DNA of 64,000 nucleotides from contig CP031964.1 of NCBI GenBank assembly GCA_003443635.1, forward strand, positions 2,202,321-2,266,320, in the 5' to 3' direction. Made by a program: the position numbers and the translations under genes. Origin of the DNA: Flavobacteriaceae bacterium (GTDB taxonomy: Bacteria; Bacteroidota; Bacteroidia; Flavobacteriales; Flavobacteriaceae). Positions 55,140-61,891 of this stretch are shown piece after piece (positions within the stretch are counted from its first letter, which is position 1; the number at the start of each line of letters is the position of its first letter). The notes under the pieces are model-generated. The model was not told the DNA's origin. It made no database searches and worked only from the letters and a program-made list of their open reading frames with translations.

Positions 55140-55235
55140 TCAGTGGATAAAATAACCATTCCTACTGTACCTTTATCCTTTCGAAGTATCGAAAATTCAG
55201 CGTGGGAGAGAAATCATCCCTAGGGCTCGCAAATT
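55140..55235 (-). ncRNA. Structured leader RNA candidate upstream of rocD
   Basis: The gap before rocD is more GC-rich than its surroundings and can form three helices on the minus strand: a GGGA/TCCC-centred stem (55204-55220) next to the palindrome CCCTAGGG (55218-55225); the perfect hairpin TTTCGA-loop-TCGAAA (55179-55194); and GGATAAA/TTTATCC (55145-55151 with 55172-55178), enclosing a conserved-looking loop. GTAATTTG at about 55237 could be the -7 element. This looks like a cis-regulatory RNA or small RNA; I cannot name its class. Confidence 0.5.
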
Positions 55236-55262
55236 ACTAAATATTAATTGCTCTCTAAAATC

Positions 55263-55649
55263 TTATTTAGACATTTTGCTGGACAAAGATAAAACCTGTA
55301 ATTCTAAACGTTTCATTTCTCTTAATAAAGCATTTTTATCCATTTGCATCCAAGCAAAAAGTTTTAGCATTCCAACGCCCATCATACAAAACACTCCTCC
55401 AATTGCCCATTTAATCAATTCGTTAGTATCTTCTGTTTTAAAAAATTGAATGACACAATACACAAAAAATCCAAAAAATAGTAGTGTAACAAAATTAAGC
55501 ATATACATGAACCATCTATTTTTACCTTGAAACAAACCACCTAACATTTCAAAAACGTTCTGCTCATCTAACTCATCATAAAATTTTGCTTCTTCTTGTG
55601 TAAGTGTATCTTTAATTAATTGATCTATATCTTCTATATTAGTTTTCAT
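55263..55649 (-). CDS. Membrane protein paired with a sigma factor (possibly DUF6768)
   Basis: A 128-residue protein with a charged N-terminus (IEDIDQLIKDTLTQEEAKFYDELDEQ), two membrane helices (MLNFVTLLFFGFFVYCVIQFF and WAIGGVFCMMGVGMLKLFAWM) and a coiled-coil tail. It overlaps the sigma-factor gene by 11 bases and probably holds or senses for it. I recall a family called DUF6768 in this position, with moderate certainty. Confidence 0.65.
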   Translation of the reverse strand: MKTNIEDIDQLIKDTLTQEEAKFYDELDEQNVFEMLGGLFQGKNRWFMYMLNFVTLLFFGFFVYCVIQFFKTEDTNELIKWAIGGVFCMMGVGMLKLFAWMQMDKNALLREMKRLELQVLSLSSKMSK

Positions 55650-56193
55650 AATGTTTTTGTTTTAAAATTGTTTTTAATTTCTCTCTAGCATGAAATATTC
55701 TAGATTTTGCTGTACCCATAGAAATATTTAAGATATCACTCATTTCATTTAATGAGTAGGCTTCAACATAAAATAATTTAAGTGCTATTTGTTGATGTTC
55801 AGGTAATGTTTTTATTGCTTTTAAAAGTTCTTTTTTTAATTCCGTTTTATCTTGTTTTTCTTCTTCTATGATATTTTTCTCATAATATATTTTTTCTTTT
55901 TGAAGTCGTTCTTTTATTATTTTTTTTGTATAATCTATTGATTTTGTATACACAATTCGTAAAGCCCAACTTCTAAAACTTTTTGGGTTTTTAAGTGCAT
56001 TTATATTAGCAATAATTGTTTTCCAACTCTCTTGAGCTATGTCTTTAGCAACATCAGCATCTTTAACAACCCAATAGGACCTATTACAAAACTCTTTGTG
56101 CCAACGTTTCACCAAAACTGATAATGCCTTTTGGTTACCTAACTGGTATTCTAAAACTAATTTAGCATCTGTTATGCCTTGTGTTTTGCTCAT
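55639..56193 (-). CDS. ECF RNA polymerase sigma factor
   Basis: A 184-residue sigma-70 family protein: region 2 (NRSYWVVKDADVAKDIAQESWKTIIANINALKNPKSFRSWALRIVYTKSIDYTKK) and region 4 (LPEHQQIALKLFYVEAYSLNEMSDILNISMGTAKSRIFHAREKLK). The 11-base overlap with the downstream membrane gene indicates translational coupling. A TATCTTTA -7 candidate lies at 56248-56255 on the minus strand. Confidence 0.92.
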   Translation of the reverse strand: MSKTQGITDAKLVLEYQLGNQKALSVLVKRWHKEFCNRSYWVVKDADVAKDIAQESWKTIIANINALKNPKSFRSWALRIVYTKSIDYTKKIIKERLQKEKIYYEKNIIEEEKQDKTELKKELLKAIKTLPEHQQIALKLFYVEAYSLNEMSDILNISMGTAKSRIFHAREKLKTILKQKHYEN

Positions 56194-56291
56194 TCTATAT
56201 TAGAGACTTAAAAAAGAAGAAAAGGTTCATTTTTAATTAAAGTTTCTTAAAGATAATTCAAATAACATATTTATATATATACTGCTATTGT

Positions 56292-56299
56292 TATTTTTG
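56292..56299 (+). promoter_or_regulatory. -7 promoter element of rlmD
   Basis: TATTTTTG matches TAnnTTTG, with TTTA at 56270-56273, 18 bases upstream, as a weak -33. The ATG is only 4 bases past the box, so transcription would start at or next to the start codon. Confidence 0.5.
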
Positions 56300-56303
56300 C
56301 GCT

Positions 56304-57713
56304 ATGTCTCGAAGAAATAAAAAACAACAGTTTAATAATATTGAAGTCGTTGATGCAGGTGCTAAAGGAAAAACTATAGCGAAGGCTCCAGACGGAAAAG
56401 TTATTTTCATTCCTAATGCTGTACCTGGTGATGTTATAGATGTTCAAACATTTAAAAAACGTAAAGCCTATTATGAAGGTAAAGCAATTGCTTTTCACAC
56501 CTTATCCGAAAAACGTATAGATCCTAAATGTGAACATTTTGGTACTTGTGGTGGATGTAAATGGCAACATATGGGTTATGAACATCAGTTGTTTTATAAG
56601 GAAAAAGAAGTTGTAAATAATTTACAACGTTTAGGGCATATTGAGCTTCCAGAAATAACACCAATATTAGGTTCTGAAAAGCAATACTTCTATAGAAATA
56701 AAATGGAATTTTCGTTTAGTGATAGCCGCTGGCTAACCTATGAGGAAGTTGCATCCGAAAACGATTTAGGGGATAGAAATGCTCTAGGGTTTCATATCCC
56801 AGGAATGTGGGACAAAATTTTAGATATTAAAAAATGTTGGTTGCAAGAAGATCCTTCAAATGCAATTAGAAATGGAATAAAAGCATTTGCAATAAAAAAC
56901 AATTTAGAATTTTTTAATACACGAAACCAGACAGGACTATTACGCACATTAATGCTTCGCACCACTAGTATTGGAGAGTTAATGGTGCTTGTCCAGTTTT
57001 TTAAAGATGATAGTAGTAAACGCGAATTATTATTAGAGCATTTAAAAACAACTTTTCCAGAAATTACATCCTTGCAGTATGTTGTTAACAAAAAAGGGAA
57101 CGATACCATTTATGATCAAGAGGTGATTTGCTATCATGGGCGTGATCATATTTTTGAAGAGATGGAAGGTTTGCGTTTTAAAATAAATGCAAAATCTTTT
57201 TATCAAACCAATTCTGAGCAGGCTTATGAGTTATATAAAATAGCAAGAGATTTTGCTGGGTTAACTGGAGATGAACTTGTGTATGACTTATATACAGGTA
57301 CAGGAACCATAGCACAATTTGTGGCTAAACAAGCAAAAAAGGTAATTGGTGTAGAAGCTGTACCTGACGCCATTATAGCTGCTAAAGAAAATGCACAATT
57401 AAATAGCATTAACAACGTTGATTTTTATGTTGGTGATATGAAAACTGTATTTAACGATACATTTATAGCAACACACGGGCAACCAGATATTATTATAACT
57501 GATCCACCAAGGGACGGGATGCATAAAGATGTAGTACAACAAATTTTAAATATAGCACCATCAAAAATTGTATATGTAAGTTGTAATAGTGCCACACAAG
57601 CAAGAGATTTAGCATTAATGGATGCGATATACAAAGTAACAAGAACTCAAGCTGTAGATATGTTTCCGCAAACACATCATGTGGAAAATGTTGTACTTTT
57701 GGAAAAAAGATAA
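56304..57713 (+). CDS. rlmD: 23S rRNA (uracil-C5)-methyltransferase RlmD
   Basis: A 469-residue SAM-dependent RNA methyltransferase: N-terminal TRAM domain (about 1-60), the 4Fe-4S cluster motif CEHFGTCGGCKWQH, SAM-binding DLYTGTGTIAQF, TDPPRDGM, and the catalytic Cys in IVYVSCNSATQARDL. It methylates U1939 of 23S rRNA in E. coli; the uracil position here is by homology (family RlmD/TrmA-like). It heads a three-gene group with DUF6452 and DUF6048 proteins. Confidence 0.93.
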   Translation: MSRRNKKQQFNNIEVVDAGAKGKTIAKAPDGKVIFIPNAVPGDVIDVQTFKKRKAYYEGKAIAFHTLSEKRIDPKCEHFGTCGGCKWQHMGYEHQLFYKEKEVVNNLQRLGHIELPEITPILGSEKQYFYRNKMEFSFSDSRWLTYEEVASENDLGDRNALGFHIPGMWDKILDIKKCWLQEDPSNAIRNGIKAFAIKNNLEFFNTRNQTGLLRTLMLRTTSIGELMVLVQFFKDDSSKRELLLEHLKTTFPEITSLQYVVNKKGNDTIYDQEVICYHGRDHIFEEMEGLRFKINAKSFYQTNSEQAYELYKIARDFAGLTGDELVYDLYTGTGTIAQFVAKQAKKVIGVEAVPDAIIAAKENAQLNSINNVDFYVGDMKTVFNDTFIATHGQPDIIITDPPRDGMHKDVVQQILNIAPSKIVYVSCNSATQARDLALMDAIYKVTRTQAVDMFPQTHHVENVVLLEKR

Positions 57714-57724
57714 AACCCAAATAC

Positions 57725-58234
57725 GTGAAGAAACAAAGTTTATTATTTTTAAGTATTATTTTAACCTCAATTTTTGTAAGCTGCGAACGTGATGATATTT
57801 GTGCTGCATCTACTCCAACAACACCACAGCTTATTTTACGATTTTTTAATAATGATATGCGTGACGAACTAGAAGTAGTTCCTAATTTATTTGCAATTGG
57901 GCTTGATGATAATAATGAGCTTGTAACACTCTTAAATTTAAGCGCAACTACTAGTGATTCTTTAGTATTACCATTACGTACAGATGCAGATCAAACACGT
58001 TTTTTACTAATTACAGATTCAGATGGAACAGCAACTGGTGGAAATATAGATACTCTAACAGTATCTTACGACAGACAAGATGTATTTATCTCACGAGCTT
58101 GTGGATTTAGTAACAATTTTAACGCGATTAATTTAACAATAACACCAGATGCAGATAATTGGGTTTTAGACTCTGCAATACTTAGAGAAAATGTAACCGA
58201 TGAAATTTCAGCACATGCACAAATATTCCATTAG
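57725..58234 (+). CDS. DUF6452 family lipoprotein
   Basis: A 169-residue protein with a signal and lipobox-like Cys (SIFVSCERDD), starting GTG 11 bases after rlmD. The mature part opens DDICAASTPTTPQLILRFFNNDMRDELE, and a second Cys (SRACGF) could pair with the first. Family members sit in this position in many Flavobacteriaceae. The function is unknown; linkage to rlmD and DUF6048 suggests an outer-membrane assembly pair, which is speculation. Confidence 0.8.
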   Translation: MKKQSLLFLSIILTSIFVSCERDDICAASTPTTPQLILRFFNNDMRDELEVVPNLFAIGLDDNNELVTLLNLSATTSDSLVLPLRTDADQTRFLLITDSDGTATGGNIDTLTVSYDRQDVFISRACGFSNNFNAINLTITPDADNWVLDSAILRENVTDEISAHAQIFH

Positions 58235-58931
58235 TATTTTAATTGCATTGCTGACATCTACATCAGTAATGGCTCAAAACGAAAATAGCGAAATCGAAAA
58301 CGATAGTATTGCTACTGATTCTACTTCCTATAAATTAAAATATGGATTGCGTTTAGGGTTCGATATTAGTAAAATTGTACGAACAGCTATTGATGATGAA
58401 TTTAGCGGTTTCGAAATTAATGCAGATTACAGGCTTACTAAAAAATTATTTATCGCAGCAGAAATTGGGAATGAAGAGCGCACAACAACTACAGATTTTT
58501 TAAATTCTACAGCTGACGGGAGTTATATAAAAGCTGGAATAGATTATAATTTATATAGGAATTGGCTGGGGGCCGATGATCTTATTTATAGTGGTTTTCG
58601 AATAGGATACAGCACCTTTAATCAAACCATAAATAGCTTTTCTGTGTTTAACAGAAATCAATCGTTTGAACAAGGGACATTTACAACACCTATAGAAATT
58701 GATGGATTGGATGCTATTTGGGGTGAACTCATTATGGGAATCAAAGCAGAGGTACTTCCTAATTTATATATGGGTGTAAATGTGCAATTTAAATTATTGG
58801 CCAGTGAAACAGAGCCTGATAATTTTGAAAATGTATACATCCCTGGATTTAATCGTACTTTCGATAGTGGTTCTTTTGGTATAGGATTTGGTTATAATAT
58901 CGCTTATTTAATTCCTTTTAAGAAGCGATAA
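58215..58931 (+). CDS. DUF6048 family outer-membrane protein
   Basis: A 238-residue protein with a signal peptide (ending TSVMAQNENSE) and a beta-barrel pattern (YGLRLGFDISKI, GFEINADYRLTKKLFIAAEIG, SGFRIGYSTF, FGIGFGYNIAYL). The frame is open from 58200, but the ATG at 58215 gives a normal signal peptide (MHKYSISILIALL). It overlaps DUF6452 by 20 bases, so the pair is co-translated. Outer-membrane location is predicted from the strand pattern. Confidence 0.8.
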   Translation: MHKYSISILIALLTSTSVMAQNENSEIENDSIATDSTSYKLKYGLRLGFDISKIVRTAIDDEFSGFEINADYRLTKKLFIAAEIGNEERTTTTDFLNSTADGSYIKAGIDYNLYRNWLGADDLIYSGFRIGYSTFNQTINSFSVFNRNQSFEQGTFTTPIEIDGLDAIWGELIMGIKAEVLPNLYMGVNVQFKLLASETEPDNFENVYIPGFNRTFDSGSFGIGFGYNIAYLIPFKKR

Positions 58932-58954
58932 TTGAAGTATTAAATTATATACGC

Positions 58955-59617
58955 TTATAATATTGGATTACCAACTATTTTTAAAAATTCATCTCGATTA
59001 AATTTATCTTTAAAACTACCTCCATATTCGATTGTAGTAGTAAAACTATCTTTGTCTTTTATACCTCTTGAAGAAACACAAAGGTGCTTAGCACAAATCA
59101 TAACAATAACGTCTTTTGTTTCTAATGTGTTTTGTAAATCTTTTAGAATCTGTAGAGATAATCTTTCTTGAACCTGTGGACGATGAGCGTAATAATCTAC
59201 CAAACGATTAATTTTTGAAAGTCCTATTACTTTACTTTTAGGTATATAAGCAATATGTGCATGACCAGTTATAGGTAAAAAGTGGTGCTCACAAGCAGAG
59301 TCAATCGTGATATTCTGTTCAACAAGCATTTTCTTATATCCGTATTTATTATTAAAGACTGAAAGTTTAGGTTTATTATTAGGGTCTAAACCATAAAATA
59401 GTTCTTTAACATACATTTTGGCTACACGATAAGGCGTACCGGACAAGCTATCATCAGATAAATCGAGACCTAATTCATCCATTATCTTTCCAAAATGGTA
59501 TTCAATATTTTTAATTTTTTCGTCATCTGATTTATCAAATGCATTAGGAAGCAACGGCGTCTCTACACTAGAGGAAATATGATTATCTCCTATGATTTCA
59601 ATTTGTTCTTTATTCAT
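58955..59617 (-). CDS. folE: GTP cyclohydrolase I, zinc-dependent type
   Basis: A 220-residue FolE (type IA): SACEHHFLPITGHAHIAYIPK and ICAKHLCVSSRGIKD supply the zinc ligands Cys, His and Cys. It converts GTP to dihydroneopterin triphosphate for folate or tetrahydrobiopterin. The frame allows an earlier Met, but the ATG at 59617 overlaps the stop of the preceding gene as ATGA, so I use it. It is translationally coupled to merC under the Fur-family divergon, and may be a second copy dedicated to metal stress if the genome has another folE. Confidence 0.92.
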   Translation of the reverse strand: MNKEQIEIIGDNHISSSVETPLLPNAFDKSDDEKIKNIEYHFGKIMDELGLDLSDDSLSGTPYRVAKMYVKELFYGLDPNNKPKLSVFNNKYGYKKMLVEQNITIDSACEHHFLPITGHAHIAYIPKSKVIGLSKINRLVDYYAHRPQVQERLSLQILKDLQNTLETKDVIVMICAKHLCVSSRGIKDKDSFTTTIEYGGSFKDKFNRDEFLKIVGNPIL

Positions 59618-60006
59618 TGATTTGTACAACAGTTATCAGTTTTACACTGACAATAATTAAGATTATAAATATGAAGTATAATAAGTGTTAAAGCAGATAT
59701 ATAAGTGAAGGTTTCAGGTAGCTTATACCATCCTAATTTTTCATTTATTATCATTATAGTAAGCATTATCCAATTAATCCATAGCACTGATTTTACAAAG
59801 TTGTTTGAAGTAGTTTGGGTTGAACGATAAACAGCAAAAAAAGAAATAACCAAGAACAGGTAATCTAAATATCGCCACCATATTGGCGCTGCTTCTATAG
59901 AAGAAGTCTGTGCAATAAAAAGAAATGGAGTAGCAAAACAATGTAACATACACAATGTGCTTGCAAACGCGCCTAATTTGTCTGGTTTATTTATTACCAA
60001 TTTCAT
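59614..60006 (-). CDS. MerC domain-containing membrane protein
   Basis: A 130-residue protein with four hydrophobic segments and the MerC-type opening LGAFASTLCMLHCFATPFLF, whose CxxxC-like pair and His sit in the first helix. The C-terminus is Cys-rich (YCQCKTDNCC). MerC proteins take up mercury; relatives in Bacteroidota are often linked to metal regulators and may move zinc or other thiophilic metals. It is divergent from a Fur-family gene, with a palindrome between, and overlaps folE by 4 bases. Confidence 0.88.
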   Translation of the reverse strand: MKLVINKPDKLGAFASTLCMLHCFATPFLFIAQTSSIEAAPIWWRYLDYLFLVISFFAVYRSTQTTSNNFVKSVLWINWIMLTIMIINEKLGWYKLPETFTYISALTLIILHIYNLNYCQCKTDNCCTNQ

Positions 60007-60022
60007 TATTTACAATTATTAA

Positions 60023-60037
60023 TGCAACTAAGTTGCA
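60023..60037. promoter_or_regulatory. Operator 1: perfect inverted repeat for the Fur-family regulator
   Basis: TGCAACT-A-AGTTGCA, a perfect 7-1-7 inverted repeat just downstream of the merC -7 box, covering the expected merC start point. Its form suits a Fur/Zur dimer. The assignment to the neighbouring Fur-family gene is inferred from position. Confidence 0.75.
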
Positions 60038-60065
60038 AATATAAGAATATGATTTGTTATTGCAA
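60036..60065 (-). promoter_or_regulatory. merC-folE promoter
   Basis: On the minus strand TATATTTG (60043-60036) is an exact TAnnTTTG -7 box, with TTG at 60065-60063 as the -33 element 19 bases upstream. Operator 1 overlaps the start point and operator 2 the -33. Confidence 0.6.
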
Positions 60066-60084
60066 CTTAGTTCTAATAAATTTG
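60053..60084 (+). promoter_or_regulatory. Promoter of the Fur-family gene
   Basis: TTTG (60053-60056), a 20-base spacer and TAAATTTG (60077-60084) match the Bacteroidota consensus. The ATG follows only 4 bases later, so the mRNA is probably leaderless. Operator 2 lies in the spacer, so the regulator should repress its own gene. Confidence 0.6.
60061..60075. promoter_or_regulatory. Operator 2: imperfect copy of the inverted repeat
   Basis: TGCAACT-T-AGTT then CTA: the left arm is identical to operator 1 and the right arm keeps 4 of 7 bases. It lies between the -33 and -7 elements of the Fur-family gene and on the -33 of merC. Confidence 0.6.
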
Positions 60085-60088
60085 CACT

Positions 60089-60475
60089 ATGGGTATAATT
60101 AGAAAAACAAAGTCAGTTGAGGCTTTATTAAAAGAGTTCCAAAAAGGTTCAAGTGCTATTTCTGCTATAGATTTGATTAAAAGGCTTAGTCATAAATTAA
60201 ATAAAACTACTGTTTATAGAATTTTAGAGAAACTTGAAGATGATGGAGTATTGCATTCTTTTCTTGGTAAAAATGGAATTAAATGGTATGCAAAATGTAA
60301 TGGATGTTCTACGTCAGGACATATAGATACACATCCTCATTTTCAGTGTTTGAATTGTGGTAAAGTAGATTGCCTAACAATAGATGTACAGATTCCTAAA
60401 ATACTTAATCGTGAGGTTACAGTTTCCCAGGTGTTGATCCAAGGTAAATGTGAAAATTGTTTGCGTACATTATAG
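60089..60475 (+). CDS. Fur-family transcriptional regulator (Zur-like)
   Basis: A 128-residue Fur-family regulator: winged-helix DNA-binding part (SAIDLIKRLSHKLNKTTVYRILEKLEDDGVL), then the metal-binding half with KCNGCSTSGHIDTHPHFQCLNCGKVDC and the C-terminal CENC. The two CxxC pairs form the structural zinc site; the extra Cys and His residues suggest a zinc or other metal sensor rather than iron. It is divergent from merC-folE and probably controls itself and that operon through the 15-bp operators. Confidence 0.9.
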   Translation: MGIIRKTKSVEALLKEFQKGSSAISAIDLIKRLSHKLNKTTVYRILEKLEDDGVLHSFLGKNGIKWYAKCNGCSTSGHIDTHPHFQCLNCGKVDCLTIDVQIPKILNREVTVSQVLIQGKCENCLRTL

Positions 60476-60543
60476 ATGATATTGAAAATAGATTAATGTA
60501 ATTAAATACCATTTTTATAGGTATATTAAAAAATAACCATTAG

Positions 60544-61701
60544 TTAACCTTGCTTTTTCGCTTTTTTACTCCCAGCATACATTTCAAACTTTAATAAACG
60601 TGCTTCCAGTTTGGCATTAAAGAGTTTTATTTTTCGAGATGGTCGTAAGCCTACAAATTTTAAAGCGTCCATATTAGAAGTAATGAGCCATGCATGAGTA
60701 CCAGAATAACCATGTTTTAAAGTGCTCCCTATATCACTATAAAATTTCTCCATATCAATATTTAAACGCTCTCCATAAGGCGGATTAAACAGCATATGTA
60801 AATGAGTTTCTCCTCCTTTTTGAGTTTTAAAGAAATCTTCGTGTTGTACTTTTATAAATTCATCCAGATGCGCATTCTTTACATTATCTTTCGCTTTCTG
60901 TACTGCAGATGGAGACTTATCATAACCTAAAATTCTATGATGAAAATCACGTGTTTTTTTAAGAAGTGATTCTTCAATTTTTTCAAACAACTCTACATCC
61001 CAATCTTTCCATCGCTCAAAGGCAAACTCTTTACGCATTAAATTTGGCGGAATATTACAAGCGATCATCGCGGCCTCAATAAGTATGGTACCACTACCAC
61101 ACATAGGATCCATAAAATCGCTTTGCCCATCCCATCCTGAAAGCATAATTAACCCAGCGGCCAACACTTCATTTATAGGTGCAATATTAGTCGCTGTTTT
61201 ATAACCTCGACGATGTAATGATTCTCCAGAACTATCTAAAGAAACAGTACACATCTGTCTGTCGATATGGATATTAATTTTTAGATCAGGGAAACGTAAA
61301 TCGATATTTGGACGCTCACCACTATTATTTCTAAAACGATCAACAATAGCATCCTTAGCTTTTAACGCGATATATTTAGAGTGTGTAAACACCGTTGAAT
61401 GTACTGTAGCATCAATAGCCAGTGAGCCTTTTTCGGAAATATAATTTTCCCAAGGCATTTTATAAATCTGGTTATATAGGTCTTGCTCGTTTGTTACTCG
61501 AAATGTTTTTATAGGCTTTAAGATCTTTATTGCCGTACGCAATCCTAAATTAGCTTTATACATAAACCCCTTGTCCCCTACAAAGCTAACATTACGAACA
61601 CCTTGCTTTACATCTTGAGCACCAAGGTTTCGCAACTCATTTGCAAGAAGCTCTTCAAAGCCAAATAAGGTTTTGGCAACCATTTTGAAATTATTATCCA
61701 T
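60544..61701 (-). CDS. THUMP domain class I SAM-dependent RNA methyltransferase (RlmL-like)
   Basis: A 385-residue protein with an N-terminal THUMP domain (about 40-155, IKTFRVTNEQDLYNQIYKM) and a Rossmann methyltransferase domain with MDPMCGSGTILIEAA and the NPPYGERL catalytic motif. RlmL methylates G2445 of 23S rRNA at N2; family members may act on other rRNA or tRNA guanines. Length fits the single-domain form of Bacteroidota. Transcribed alone from a region with an AT-rich palindrome. Confidence 0.92.
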   Translation of the reverse strand: MDNNFKMVAKTLFGFEELLANELRNLGAQDVKQGVRNVSFVGDKGFMYKANLGLRTAIKILKPIKTFRVTNEQDLYNQIYKMPWENYISEKGSLAIDATVHSTVFTHSKYIALKAKDAIVDRFRNNSGERPNIDLRFPDLKINIHIDRQMCTVSLDSSGESLHRRGYKTATNIAPINEVLAAGLIMLSGWDGQSDFMDPMCGSGTILIEAAMIACNIPPNLMRKEFAFERWKDWDVELFEKIEESLLKKTRDFHHRILGYDKSPSAVQKAKDNVKNAHLDEFIKVQHEDFFKTQKGGETHLHMLFNPPYGERLNIDMEKFYSDIGSTLKHGYSGTHAWLITSNMDALKFVGLRPSRKIKLFNAKLEARLLKFEMYAGSKKAKKQG

Positions 61702-61720
61702 TAGTTACGTCCAATAAATT

Positions 61721-61741
61721 GCAAAAATAAATTATTTTTGC
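61721..61741. other. Perfect 10-1-10 AT-rich palindrome between divergent methyltransferase genes
   Basis: GCAAAAATAA (61721-61730), one A, then its complement ending at 61741. Each arm reads TATTTTTG on one strand, a -7 motif, so the palindrome could be two overlapping divergent promoters or an operator. Confidence 0.5.
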
Positions 61742-61774
61742 TGCAAATAGGAGGTTTATATTTTTAATTAAAAT

Positions 61775-61872
61775 AAGGGTTGCATTAGTACTCCTTTTAT
61801 ATCGAATTGGTTTCGATATTTTTATAAAGGGTATAATTAAAGCCTAACCCGAACTGAGATTATGATGTCGGG
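61775..61872 (+). promoter_or_regulatory. Leader with alternative stems upstream of the methyltransferase gene
   Basis: In the presumed 5' leader, GGGTT (61777-61781) can pair with AACCC (61846-61850), and CCCGA (61848-61852) can instead pair with TCGGG (61868-61872). The two stems share the CCC and exclude each other. An independent hairpin ATCGAA/TTCGAT lies at 61801-61817. This could be a switch, but the stems are short. Confidence 0.35.
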
Positions 61873-61891
61873 AAACTATCAAAAAAACACT

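Noticed and set aside
55141..55262. A tRNA gene in the GC-richer gap before rocD
   Set aside because: No acceptor stem, no TTC loop and no anticodon arm could be fitted.
60506..60524. Terminator between the Fur-family gene and the THUMP methyltransferase gene
   Set aside because: The stem is only 5 bp, A/T-rich, and has no T run directly after it.
61846..61872. A TPP riboswitch before the methyltransferase gene
   Set aside because: Only fragments resemble the TPP core; the paired UGAU...UAAU and AGGGA positions do not line up.
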